Shown here: in pieces, positions 23,011 through 33,555 of the stretch | How positions within the stretch are numbered: the stretch's first letter is position 1 | Layout of the letters: every line of letters begins with the position of its first letter | Source: Chryseobacterium binzhouense | GTDB taxonomy: Bacteria; Bacteroidota; Bacteroidia; Flavobacteriales; Weeksellaceae | Direction of reading: 5' to 3' | DNA length: 64,000 nt | Assembly (NCBI RefSeq): GCF_007474545.1 | Contig: NZ_VKOG01000001.1 | Span: forward strand, 930,001 to 994,000 | Notes under the pieces: generated by a model | Databases searched by the model: none | What the model was told of the DNA's origin: nothing | What the model saw: the letters and a program-made list of their open reading frames with translations, nothing else | Made by a program: the position numbers and the translations under genes

Positions 23011-23745
23011 ATGAAAATAAGAGCTGTAATTGTAGACGATGAAATGATCGCAAGAGAAGTTTTAAGAAACTATCTCATCAAATACTGTCCGCAGATTGAG
23101 GTTTTAGGCGAAGCGGAAAATATTAAAGAAGCTGTTCCGCTGATTGTCGAAAAACGGCCACAGCTTGTTTTTCTAGATGTAGAGATGCCTTTCGGAAATG
23201 CTTTTGATGTGTTGGAAGCAACGAAAGATTTCTCTTATGAAACGATTTTTATTACTGCATTTTCTCAATATTCTTTACAGGCTCTGAACAAATCTGCCAG
23301 TTACTATATTCTGAAACCGATTGATATACAGGAATTGATTGTTGCTGTTAATAAAGTGGCAGAAAGTATTCATAATAAAGAAGAAATCAACCGTAATAAA
23401 GTTCTTCTGGAAAATCTGAAGCTGAAACCGGAAAAGCAACAGCTTATTCTTCCTACTTTACAAGGATTTGACGTAGTAAAAACAGAAGACATTCTCAGGT
23501 TGCAGGCAGATGGAAATTTTACGCAGGTGTATCTCACAGATGGTTCCAGAAAAATGGTGTGCCGTTTTCTTAAACATTTTGATGATCTGCTGGAACATCC
23601 TTTTATCAGGGTACATCGCTCTCACATCATCAACAGCAATTTTGTGAAATCATATCATAAAAGTGGTACAGCAACGCTTTTAGATAATACCGAAATAGAG
23701 GTTTCGGGAAGTTTTAAAGATCAGTTTCTTAAAGTTTTTTCTTAA
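23011..23745 (+). CDS. LytTR-family response regulator
   Basis: I use ATG 23011 (MKIRAVIVDDEMIAREVLRN), the classic start of a receiver domain; an earlier TTG at 22984 would overlap the kinase. Residues 1-120 are the receiver with acidic pair DDE, phosphoacceptor Asp in LVFLDVEMPFG and Lys in ILKPID. Residues 140-243 are a LytTR DNA-binding domain (DILRLQADGNFTQVYLTDG, then HPFIRVHRSHIINSNFV). It is the output partner of the kinase before it. LytTR proteins bind promoter DNA through loops, not a helix-turn-helix. The targets are not visible here. Confidence 0.94.
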   Translation: MKIRAVIVDDEMIAREVLRNYLIKYCPQIEVLGEAENIKEAVPLIVEKRPQLVFLDVEMPFGNAFDVLEATKDFSYETIFITAFSQYSLQALNKSASYYILKPIDIQELIVAVNKVAESIHNKEEINRNKVLLENLKLKPEKQQLILPTLQGFDVVKTEDILRLQADGNFTQVYLTDGSRKMVCRFLKHFDDLLEHPFIRVHRSHIINSNFVKSYHKSGTATLLDNTEIEVSGSFKDQFLKVFS

Positions 23746-23856
23746 TGACGAATGTGTTCGACTGATCCAACATTGATGATTCATTTAATGTTGATTATCG
23801 TATTAAGATCATCTAGGCATCATTTTTGAATTTTTATCTCTATAAAAATAGACGAT

Positions 23857-24402
23857 ATGAAAACCCTACAAAAAGTTGCCATTCCTGTTTCTTTAGGAAT
23901 TTTAGGATTATTTATTCTTAGTTCTTGTTCAGTAGGAATTCCTAAAGGAGCGACTGCGGTAAAAAACTTCAACTCTAATAAATATCTGGGAAAATGGTAC
24001 GAAATTGCCCGTTTTGATTATAAGTTTGAAAAAAACATGGATAATGTAACGGCTACCTATTCATTAAATCCTGATGAAACCATCAAAGTACAAAACAGAG
24101 GGTATAATTATGTGAAAAAAGAATGGAAAGAATCGGTTGGCGAAGCGAGATTTGTCAATGGTAAATCTGAAGCCAGACTTAAAGTTTCTTTTTTTAAACC
24201 GATATGGGCTGGTTATAATGTAATTGATATTGATGAAAATTATCAATACGCTCTCGTTGTAGGAAACAGCACGAAATATATATGGATTCTTTCCCGAACT
24301 ACACAAATTCCCGAAAGCTATAAACAAAGATTTATTGAAAAAGCTCAGAAATTAGGATATAATACAGATGATTTGATTTGGGTAAAACATGATAAGCAAT
24401 AG
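23857..24402 (+). CDS. blc: Lipocalin family outer-membrane lipoprotein (Blc-like)
   Basis: A 181-residue lipoprotein: the signal segment ends in the lipobox LSSC (about Cys24). The lipocalin signature follows, NKYLGKWYEIARFDYKFEK with the invariant G-x-W, then a calycin barrel and closing motif LVVGNSTKYIWILSRTTQIP. Length and motifs are those of bacterial Blc, which binds fatty acids or lysophospholipids at the outer membrane. It is a single gene, 111 bp after the response regulator, with an imperfect hairpin (CAACATT/AATGTTG, 23768-23793) in between, so it is probably transcribed alone. Confidence 0.92.
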   Translation: MKTLQKVAIPVSLGILGLFILSSCSVGIPKGATAVKNFNSNKYLGKWYEIARFDYKFEKNMDNVTATYSLNPDETIKVQNRGYNYVKKEWKESVGEARFVNGKSEARLKVSFFKPIWAGYNVIDIDENYQYALVVGNSTKYIWILSRTTQIPESYKQRFIEKAQKLGYNTDDLIWVKHDKQ

Positions 24403-24508
24403 TTTTTCTTTTAAAGTAACAAGATAAATAGCTTAGAATATTCGCCCTTATAAGATAAATGTAAGCCGTAATTAATTTTATTTTAACATTTTAATTTTAT
24501 TTTCTCAA

Positions 24509-24538
24509 TTTGAGATAATAAAATTTTTTGTAATTTTG
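24509..24538 (+). promoter_or_regulatory. Promoter of the GH3 gene
   Basis: TTTG at 24509-24512, 18 bp, then TAATTTTG at 24531-24538: both elements of the Bacteroidota housekeeping promoter at correct spacing, 23 bp before the ATG. Confidence 0.75.
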
Positions 24539-24561
24539 AAATTAATTAATAATAGTTTTTT

Positions 24562-26823
24562 ATGCTGAAGAAAACTGCCTTTATTGGCTTATTTGCTTTG
24601 ATGACAAGCCCTCTTATGGCTCAAGATACAAAAACTCCTGTTTATCTGGACGAAACTAAACCTGTGGAATTAAGGGTGAAAGATGCTCTTTCAAGAATGA
24701 CTCTTGAAGAAAAAGTAGCCATGCTTCACGCACAGTCAAAATTCAGTTCACCCGGCGTACCAAGATTGGGAATTCCTGAATTCTGGACCACAGATGGTCC
24801 GCATGGAGTTCGTCCGGAAGTAATGTGGGACGAATGGAATCAGGCAGGATGGACGAATGATTCAATTATAGCTTATCCTGCTCTCACTGCTCTTTCTGCA
24901 ACCTGGAACAAAAAAATGTCATGGAATTACGGAAAAGCTTTGGGTGAAGAGGCGAGATACAGAAAGAAAGATATACTTTTAGGTCCCGGAGTAAACATTT
25001 ACAGAACTCCTCTTAACGGAAGAAATTTTGAATATATGGGCGAAGATCCGTATTTAACTTCCAAAATGGTGGTTCCTTACATTAAAGGGGTACAATCTAA
25101 TGGCGTAGCAACTTCTGTGAAACATTTTGCGATGAACAATCAGGAAATGTTCCGTCATACGAGCAATGTAATTGTAGATGACAGAGCATTATATGAAATT
25201 TATCTTCCGCCGTTTAAAGCCGCAGTTACAGAAGGCGATTCCTGGACGATTATGGGAGCTTATGATATGTACAAAGGTGAGTATGCGAGTCAGAACAAAT
25301 ATCTTTTGAATGATATTTTGAAAGGTGAATGGAAATACAAAGGAGTGGTAGTTTCTGACTGGGGTGCGGTAAATGACACACAGCAGGCTATTCATAACGG
25401 ATTGGATCTTGAATTCGGAAGTTGGACCAACGGACTTTCGGCAGGGACAAAAAATGCTTACGATAATTATTATCTGGCAAAACCTTACTTAGATTTAATT
25501 AAATCCGGAAAAGTAGGAACCGCAGAGCTTGATGATAAAGTGACAAGACTTTTAAATCTGGCTTTTAAGACGACAATGAATACCAAAAAACCTTTTGGGA
25601 ATATTGCTTCTGAAGAGCATAAAGCTATTGCCAAAGAGATAGGAGAGGAGGGAATTGTATTATTGAAAAATCAGGGAAATGTTCTTCCGATTGATATTAA
25701 TAAGGCTAAAAAAATTGCAGTAATTGGGGAAAATGCAATCAAAATAATGACTGTTGGAGGTGGTTCTTCTTCGTTAAAAGTGAAATATGAGACCCTTCCT
25801 TTAGACGGAATCAAATCAAGATTCGGAAAACAGTCTGATGTACAGTATGCAAGAGGCTATGTAGGAGATATTGGCGGAGAATATAATGGCGTAAAATCTG
25901 GTCAGGATCTTAAAGATGACCGTTCTCCGTCTGAATTGCTGAATGAAGCAGTAGAACTGGCAAAAAATTCTGATTATGTAATTTTTGTAGGAGGCTTAAA
26001 TAAAGCTGATTTTCAGGACAGTGAAGGAAACGACAGAAAAAGCTACGGACTTCCGTACAATCAGGATAATGTAATTTCGGCATTAGCTAAAGCGAATAAA
26101 AATCTTGCGGTAGTTCTTGTTTCAGGAAATGCAGTGGCAATGCCGTGGATTAAAGAAGTTCCTACTGTTGTTCAGGCTTGGTATTTAGGTTCAGAGGCTG
26201 GAAATTCAATTGCATCAGTTTTAGCAGGAGATGCTAATCCGTCCGGAAAACTTCCGTTTACTTTCCCTGTAAAACTGGAAGATAATTCTGCTCATCAATT
26301 AGGAGAATATCCGGGGAATAAAGAAGAATTGGCTGCCGGAAAAGGAAAAGATCAAAAAAATCTGATCAATATTACGTATAATGAAGGAATATTGGTGGGT
26401 TACAGATGGCATGATACCCAAAAAATTAAGCCTTTATTCAGTTTCGGACATGGTTTAAGTTATACGACATTTGAATTTGGTAAAGCTAAAGCTGATAAAA
26501 CTGCCATTTCACAAAATGATCAGATAACTTTTACGGTTTCAGTTAAAAATACCGGCAAAAAAGCAGGTTCAGAAGTGGTTCAGTTATACATCAGTGATTT
26601 AAAATCATCATTGCCTCGTCCTTTGAAAGAACTTAAAGGTTTTGAGAAAGTATTTCTAAATCCGGGAGAAGAAAAGCAGGTTTCGATTACTATTGATAAA
26701 TCGGCTTTAAGTTATTTTGATCCTGAAAAACATGACTGGATTGCAGAGCCGGGCGATTTTGAAGCACACATCGGAAATTCTTCAGACAATATTAAGACAA
26801 AAATAAAATTTACGTTGAAATAG
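24562..26823 (+). CDS. bglX: Periplasmic beta-glucosidase, glycoside hydrolase family 3
   Basis: A 753-residue secreted enzyme with signal peptide MLKKTAFIGLFALMTSPLMA. The order is GH3 N-terminal barrel (about 50-345), GH3 C-terminal sandwich (about 385-620) and a fibronectin type III-like domain (about 660-745). GVVVSDWGAV carries the nucleophile Asp, and the barrel motif NNQEMFRHTSN carries substrate contacts. It splits terminal beta-linked glucose or xylose from oligosaccharides in the periplasm. It stands alone, behind its own promoter, with no SusC/SusD genes nearby, so it is probably a general glucosidase and not part of a polysaccharide locus. Confidence 0.92.
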   Translation: MLKKTAFIGLFALMTSPLMAQDTKTPVYLDETKPVELRVKDALSRMTLEEKVAMLHAQSKFSSPGVPRLGIPEFWTTDGPHGVRPEVMWDEWNQAGWTNDSIIAYPALTALSATWNKKMSWNYGKALGEEARYRKKDILLGPGVNIYRTPLNGRNFEYMGEDPYLTSKMVVPYIKGVQSNGVATSVKHFAMNNQEMFRHTSNVIVDDRALYEIYLPPFKAAVTEGDSWTIMGAYDMYKGEYASQNKYLLNDILKGEWKYKGVVVSDWGAVNDTQQAIHNGLDLEFGSWTNGLSAGTKNAYDNYYLAKPYLDLIKSGKVGTAELDDKVTRLLNLAFKTTMNTKKPFGNIASEEHKAIAKEIGEEGIVLLKNQGNVLPIDINKAKKIAVIGENAIKIMTVGGGSSSLKVKYETLPLDGIKSRFGKQSDVQYARGYVGDIGGEYNGVKSGQDLKDDRSPSELLNEAVELAKNSDYVIFVGGLNKADFQDSEGNDRKSYGLPYNQDNVISALAKANKNLAVVLVSGNAVAMPWIKEVPTVVQAWYLGSEAGNSIASVLAGDANPSGKLPFTFPVKLEDNSAHQLGEYPGNKEELAAGKGKDQKNLINITYNEGILVGYRWHDTQKIKPLFSFGHGLSYTTFEFGKAKADKTAISQNDQITFTVSVKNTGKKAGSEVVQLYISDLKSSLPRPLKELKGFEKVFLNPGEEKQVSITIDKSALSYFDPEKHDWIAEPGDFEAHIGNSSDNIKTKIKFTLK

Positions 26824-26934
26824 TCGGTAAATCATTAAAATTCTGATTATAACGAAAAATTATCATAAAGTTTATTGAGCATTCTGTTCAGTAAACTTTT
26901 TTTTATAGGTGAAATTAATAGTTAAGATTAAATT

Positions 26935-26942
26935 TAATTTTG
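26935..26942 (+). promoter_or_regulatory. -7 element upstream of the patatin gene
   Basis: TAATTTTG matches TAnnTTTG and lies 31 bp before the ATG. I see no convincing TTTG at the matching distance. Confidence 0.5.
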
Positions 26943-26973
26943 AAAGTTTGCAGCATTTTTATAATTTTATTCA

Positions 26974-27777
26974 ATGAAGGATGAGAAAATAGGACTTGTT
27001 TTATCAGGTGGCGGAACCAAAGGCATTGCTCATGCAGGAGTTTTAAAGTTTTTGTCTGAGAAAAATATTGATATTGATATTCTTTCCTGTTGCAGTGCAG
27101 GTTCAATTGTGGGTTGTTTATATGCAGTCGGGAAAAAGCCGGAAGAAATTCTTGATTTTTTTCAGTCAGTATATTTTTTCAACTGGAAACATTTTGCTTT
27201 CAATCAGCCGGGATTGGTTTCATCAGTGATTTTTAATAATTATCTTAAACCTATTTTTAAAGACATGAAAATAGGAGATCTTCCAAAAGAAGTTAAAATT
27301 GTTGCTACAGAATTGGTTTCGGGGACAGAGAAAATATTTGAAAAAGATTTTCTGGTTTCTGATGCAATTATTGCTTCGTGTTCTATTCCCGGAATTACTA
27401 CGCCGTATGTATTGGCTGATGAAATGTTTTGTGATGGCGGTGTACTCAATAATTTTCCGGCAGATATCATCCGTAAAGACTGCGATCAGCTGATCGGAGT
27501 GTTTGTATCTCCGCCCAATGATATAAAAATCAATGATTTGAAGACTATTAAAGCTATTGTTTCACGATCTTATGATTTGCTTTCCTACAGAATAGAAAAA
27601 ATAAAATTTGAGCATTGCGACTGGCTGATTTCTTCTCAGGAACTTTCAAAATACGGAACTTTTGAACGTAAAAAAGACAGATTGGAGCAGATTTTTAATA
27701 TTGGCTACCAAGCAGCCAGAGAAAGTTTTTCAGAAAGTCATTTTTTTAGTTCTTTAAAGAATACAGCTGAAAATTAA
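26974..27777 (+). CDS. Patatin-like phospholipase
   Basis: A 267-residue cytoplasmic-type patatin. The oxyanion loop is LSGGGTKGIAHAGVL (residues 10-24), the nucleophile elbow is SCCSAGSIVG with Ser41, and the second catalytic residue is Asp in FCDGGVLNNFPAD. The elbow departs from Gly-x-Ser-x-Gly: the first Gly is Cys here. The family hydrolyses acyl chains of phospholipids. There is no signal peptide and no outer-membrane barrel, so this is the short soluble form. It is a single gene with its own -7 element. Confidence 0.9.
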   Translation: MKDEKIGLVLSGGGTKGIAHAGVLKFLSEKNIDIDILSCCSAGSIVGCLYAVGKKPEEILDFFQSVYFFNWKHFAFNQPGLVSSVIFNNYLKPIFKDMKIGDLPKEVKIVATELVSGTEKIFEKDFLVSDAIIASCSIPGITTPYVLADEMFCDGGVLNNFPADIIRKDCDQLIGVFVSPPNDIKINDLKTIKAIVSRSYDLLSYRIEKIKFEHCDWLISSQELSKYGTFERKKDRLEQIFNIGYQAARESFSESHFFSSLKNTAEN

Positions 27778-27957
27778 TGATACTTCAGTTTAATTCAGCA
27801 TAAAAAGTCGGCAGCGTATTTTTATAATTTGTAATCCATATTCTCTCATTGTCAGTAAGAAGTTTTTTGCTGAAAAGTTTCAGGCAATAAAATGTTTTTT
27901 TTATGGTTCTAATAATAATAGTGAGATTTAATTAAATCAAAAAACTTACGAATTGCC

Positions 27958-28776
27958 ATGAAATATGTTATCTTATTTTTGATTGTATCAATGAAACTGT
28001 ATGGTCAGATGATGACATCTGTTTATTTTCAGACTAATTCTTCCGGGCTTGATAACGAATCAATCAGAAAACTAGATAGTTTGTCGCTGCTTAATAAAAG
28101 TCTGAAATTTAAAATTTTTGGTAATTGTGATTCTTCTGGAAGTGATGCTTACAATATGAAGCTTTCTGAAAAAAGAGCATTGGCTGTTGCAGAATATTTA
28201 GCAATAAAAAGTAAGGATAACATAAAAGTAGTAAGCATTAAGGGGCTGGGAGAGCAAAAGCAGATCAACGACAACAGTACAGAAGAGCTTAAAAGTAGAA
28301 ATAGAAGGGTTGATATTTTCATTGAAAAAATTTTTAAAGACAATGAAAAAATTCAAAAAAAGCTTTTACCGGATTTCATAAGTACGGATGTTTCAAAAAT
28401 GAAAAAAGGTGATACTCTCTCTATACAGAATATCAATTTTGAGGGTGGTCGTCATATTTGGCTTCCAAAAGCTAATCATTCGCTGATTCTTTTTGTAAAG
28501 AAAATGCGTGAAAATCCTTTGCTTAAAGTGGAATTGCAGGGGCATATTTGCTGTGATTATGATAATTTTGACGGGCAGGATCTTGATCTGGGAACCTACA
28601 ACCTTTCTTTCACAAGAGCAGATGCAATTAAAAAATATCTGGTAAAATACGGCATCAGTCCGGAAAGGATTCAGGTAAAAGGATTAGGACATCTCAATCC
28701 TATAGTTTATCCCGAAAAATCGGAAGCTGACAAAATAAAAAACAGAAGAGTTGAAGTCTTAATTGTTGATAAATAA
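27958..28776 (+). CDS. Secreted protein with two OmpA-like peptidoglycan-binding domains
   Basis: A 272-residue protein with an N-terminal signal (MKYVILFLIVSMKLYGQ). Residues 20-125 form one OmpA-type domain (VYFQTNSSGLDNESIRKLDS, then ELKSRNRRVDIFI), and residues 145-270 a second (LQGHICCDYDNFDG, then ADKIKNRRVEVLIVDK). Each ends in the N-R-R-V signature that binds diaminopimelate of peptidoglycan. There is no beta-barrel or lipobox. It would sit in the periplasm, bound to the wall at two places. The first domain lacks a clean TD-x-x-G-x-x-x-x-N motif (GNCDSSGSDAYN), so its binding may be weaker. It is a single gene. Confidence 0.85.
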   Translation: MKYVILFLIVSMKLYGQMMTSVYFQTNSSGLDNESIRKLDSLSLLNKSLKFKIFGNCDSSGSDAYNMKLSEKRALAVAEYLAIKSKDNIKVVSIKGLGEQKQINDNSTEELKSRNRRVDIFIEKIFKDNEKIQKKLLPDFISTDVSKMKKGDTLSIQNINFEGGRHIWLPKANHSLILFVKKMRENPLLKVELQGHICCDYDNFDGQDLDLGTYNLSFTRADAIKKYLVKYGISPERIQVKGLGHLNPIVYPEKSEADKIKNRRVEVLIVDK

Positions 28777-28884
28777 ATTTAAAATCGCTAAAACTTCAAT
28801 TAATGTTAATGCTTTTGCAGATAAAAATTTGAAAAGGTTACGTTAAAAAAATCTTCAATATAATTAAAATGGATATCATAAAAA

Positions 28885-29895
28885 TTAATCTTTCGCATGT
28901 CTTCTGCTAAATGAAAACATCAGATAAAACAAAAACGGCAGAATAAAAACACAGCCAATCATCAAAGCCCAGGCTAAAAAATTAATTGTTTTTTCGGGAG
29001 CAATGTTTTCAGTTAAAGATAAATGATTGCCATTCTGAAGAAGGATGATATCCGGATAAAGCTGATAGGTTGCGGCAACAAGAATCATCAGAATCTGCGC
29101 GCCTGCCAAAACTCTTACCAGAAGCAGTCTTTTGGTTTTAATAAAGAGAAAAAGCATCGCCAGAAAAACACTTGCGGTAACAACCGCAGAAATGCCAATC
29201 CAATGTCCGAAAACTCTTTCAAGTAAAGGAATTCCCGATACATATGCTGCAATAAATACTAAAATACCTGTTACTACTACAAAAATCATCGATTGTTTTG
29301 CTTTTTTTATCATCAGATTGAGATTGTAGCCTGCTTTTGTTTCCCGAAGACTAAAAATAGATGCGAGATAAAAACAAATAGCAACTGTAAACAATCCAAC
29401 ACTGATTCCAAAAAAATTAAACCAGTTCAGTATATATAATTCCACAAAACTGTTTGCGTCTGGATTCAAAGTTCCTGATATGGAGGATGCACCAATCATT
29501 CCTAAAAAAAACGGTGTCAGAAGACTCGAAAAATAAAAAATGTGTGTATAAACCGTCTGCCATTGGTCTTCTACAGCATCATAATGTCTGAAAGTAAAAG
29601 CTGTTCCTCTTGCAATGATTCCCACAAGCATTAAAACCAGAGGAATATGAAGATAGGTGGAAGCGAAGCTGTAAATATCAGGAAAACCCACAAACAGAAT
29701 GACAATTGCAATAATCAGCCACATATGATTGGCTTCCCAGATAGGAGCAATAGATTCATACATTATTTTTTCGGTAAATTTTCTTTCTTTTTTCCGGCTG
29801 AAAAACTCAACAATTCCCGCTCCGAAATCGGCCCCTCCTAAAATGATATAAAGACATATAGAAAGCCAGAGAAACCCAATGACAATATAACTCAT
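28885..29895 (-). CDS. cydB: Cytochrome bd ubiquinol oxidase subunit II
   Basis: A 336-residue membrane protein with eight to nine helices. The start (IGFLWLSICLYIILGGADFG) is typical of CydB, as are YESIAPIWEANHMWLI and FRHYDAVEDQWQ. With CydA it forms the high-affinity terminal oxidase that reduces oxygen to water at low oxygen tension. It overlaps cydA by four bases (ATGA), so the two are coupled. No cydX-like short gene is seen downstream. Confidence 0.95.
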   Translation of the reverse strand: MSYIVIGFLWLSICLYIILGGADFGAGIVEFFSRKKERKFTEKIMYESIAPIWEANHMWLIIAIVILFVGFPDIYSFASTYLHIPLVLMLVGIIARGTAFTFRHYDAVEDQWQTVYTHIFYFSSLLTPFFLGMIGASSISGTLNPDANSFVELYILNWFNFFGISVGLFTVAICFYLASIFSLRETKAGYNLNLMIKKAKQSMIFVVVTGILVFIAAYVSGIPLLERVFGHWIGISAVVTASVFLAMLFLFIKTKRLLLVRVLAGAQILMILVAATYQLYPDIILLQNGNHLSLTENIAPEKTINFLAWALMIGCVFILPFLFYLMFSFSRRHAKD

Positions 29896-31235
29896 AATTT
29901 TTTGTTTTTAGAAATAAACTCACTATCGGTAGGATCATACAGTTTCGGAACCATTTTAATCTGTCTTTTCAGAAGAAATAAAATAATTAACGATAGCGAA
30001 ACGAAAATAGCAGTAAAAAAGTAGAAAGAATACTGTATTCCCGGCATTGGAGTGACTGCGTCTGCGGTTCTCATAATTCCGTAGATAATCCAGGGCTGTC
30101 TTCCGACTTCGGTTACTGTCCATCCCGCTTCTAAAGCGATATAGCCGAAAGGAGTTGCCCATAAAAAAGTTTTCAGGAGCCAGTTTTTAGTAAGCCATTC
30201 TTTTTTGAAAAATGATGCATATAAATAGATACTGCCGATAATAATCATCACAACGCCAAAGAAAATCATAATCTGGAAAGCATAATGAACAACTGCTACA
30301 GGCGGCCATTCGTCTCTGGGAAAGTCATTTAATCCTTTTACTTCAGAATTGAAGTCACTGCTTACCAGAAAACTCAATACTTTAGGAATTTTTAATGCGT
30401 AATTGATTTCGCCTTTTTCTTCATCAGGAATTCCGCCAATGACAAAAGCAGCACCTTTTTCAGTTTCAAAATGAGCTTCCATCGCTGCCAGTTTTATTGG
30501 CTGTCTTTCCGCAACAGATTTCGCAGCTACATCACCGCTCAGCGGCGCACCAAAAGCCCCGATCAATGCAAAAGAAGCTGCAATCCTGAATGCTTTTGTA
30601 TGAAATTCAACGTTTTTCTTTTTTAAAATTAAATAAGCATGCACTCCTGCAACTGCAAAACCTGTTGCGCAAAATGCTGCAACCGTCATATGCAGCGCCT
30701 GTGAAAACCATGCATCATTGAACATTGCTTTTACAGGATCAATATTAGTATACTGTCCGTTTATATAATCGAAACCAGTAGGAGAGTTCATCCAGGCGTT
30801 TGCTGCAACAACCAGAATTCCGGAAGCCAAACCGCTCAAGCCTACCAAAAAGCCACAAAACCAGTGAAACCATTTGTTAAATTTATCCCAGCCATAAAGG
30901 AAAAAGCCGATGGCAATTGCTTCTATAAAAAATGCGGTTCCTTCCAGAGAAAAAGGCATCCCGAAAATTGGACCGGCATGTTTCATAAAGCCGGGCCACA
31001 ATAAGCCTAATTCAAAAGAAAGCATTGTTCCGGAAACTGCACCCGTTGCAAAAAGAATAGCAACACCTTTGCTCCATGCTTTGGTGAGACCTTTATACAT
31101 CTCATTTCCTGTTTTAAGGTATTTCCAGTGAGCAAATGCCATCAGAAAAGGCATAACCATTCCTACACAGGCAAATATTATATGAAAACCTAAAGAAAGA
31201 GCCATCTGCGCCCTTGCCGCAATAAAATCATCCAT
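29892..31235 (-). CDS. cydA: Cytochrome bd ubiquinol oxidase subunit I
   Basis: A 447-residue membrane protein. ARAQMALSLGFHIIFACVGM holds the haem b595 His, and GRQPWIIYGIMRTADAVTP is the conserved GRQPW block; KLAAMEAHFETEKGA carries conserved acidic ligands. The length is that of the short Q-loop type: the roughly 60-residue insertion of the E. coli form is missing between the GRQPW block and helix 6. It is the first gene of a cydAB operon read leftward. The promoter must lie in 31236-31488, shared with gyrB on the other strand; no clean TAnnTTTG was found for it. Confidence 0.95.
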   Translation of the reverse strand: MDDFIAARAQMALSLGFHIIFACVGMVMPFLMAFAHWKYLKTGNEMYKGLTKAWSKGVAILFATGAVSGTMLSFELGLLWPGFMKHAGPIFGMPFSLEGTAFFIEAIAIGFFLYGWDKFNKWFHWFCGFLVGLSGLASGILVVAANAWMNSPTGFDYINGQYTNIDPVKAMFNDAWFSQALHMTVAAFCATGFAVAGVHAYLILKKKNVEFHTKAFRIAASFALIGAFGAPLSGDVAAKSVAERQPIKLAAMEAHFETEKGAAFVIGGIPDEEKGEINYALKIPKVLSFLVSSDFNSEVKGLNDFPRDEWPPVAVVHYAFQIMIFFGVVMIIIGSIYLYASFFKKEWLTKNWLLKTFLWATPFGYIALEAGWTVTEVGRQPWIIYGIMRTADAVTPMPGIQYSFYFFTAIFVSLSLIILFLLKRQIKMVPKLYDPTDSEFISKNKKL

Positions 31236-31434
31236 AAGATTAATTTTTCACAATAAAGTTATGCATAAATTATTTTGCTTCAGTATGATTTAAAACATTC
31301 TCAACTTTTCGTATTTTTCTTATAACTTTAATGGTTTTATATTTTCTTTAGGCATAGAATTAATGATTATACAGATGCTTTTTTATCTTTCACAACTCGA
31401 AAAAAATCACGATATTTGTAAGCATTTTTATTAA

Positions 31435-33423
<1,989 letters not shown>

Positions 33424-33448
33424 CGTTTTTTTAAAATAATAATTGAAA

Positions 33449-33478
33449 GGTTTCACAATTCTGTGAAACCCTTTTTTA
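33449..33478 (+). terminator. Terminator after gyrB
   Basis: GGTTTCACA (33449-33457) and TGTGAAACC (33462-33470) with loop ATTC, then a T run from 33472. Confidence 0.9.
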
Positions 33479-33555
33479 TTTTCAGTCTTAATTATTTGAT
33501 TTTATTTAACTTTTTCTTAAGAATTTTTTTATTTTTGGGAAAAATTCTAACCTTG

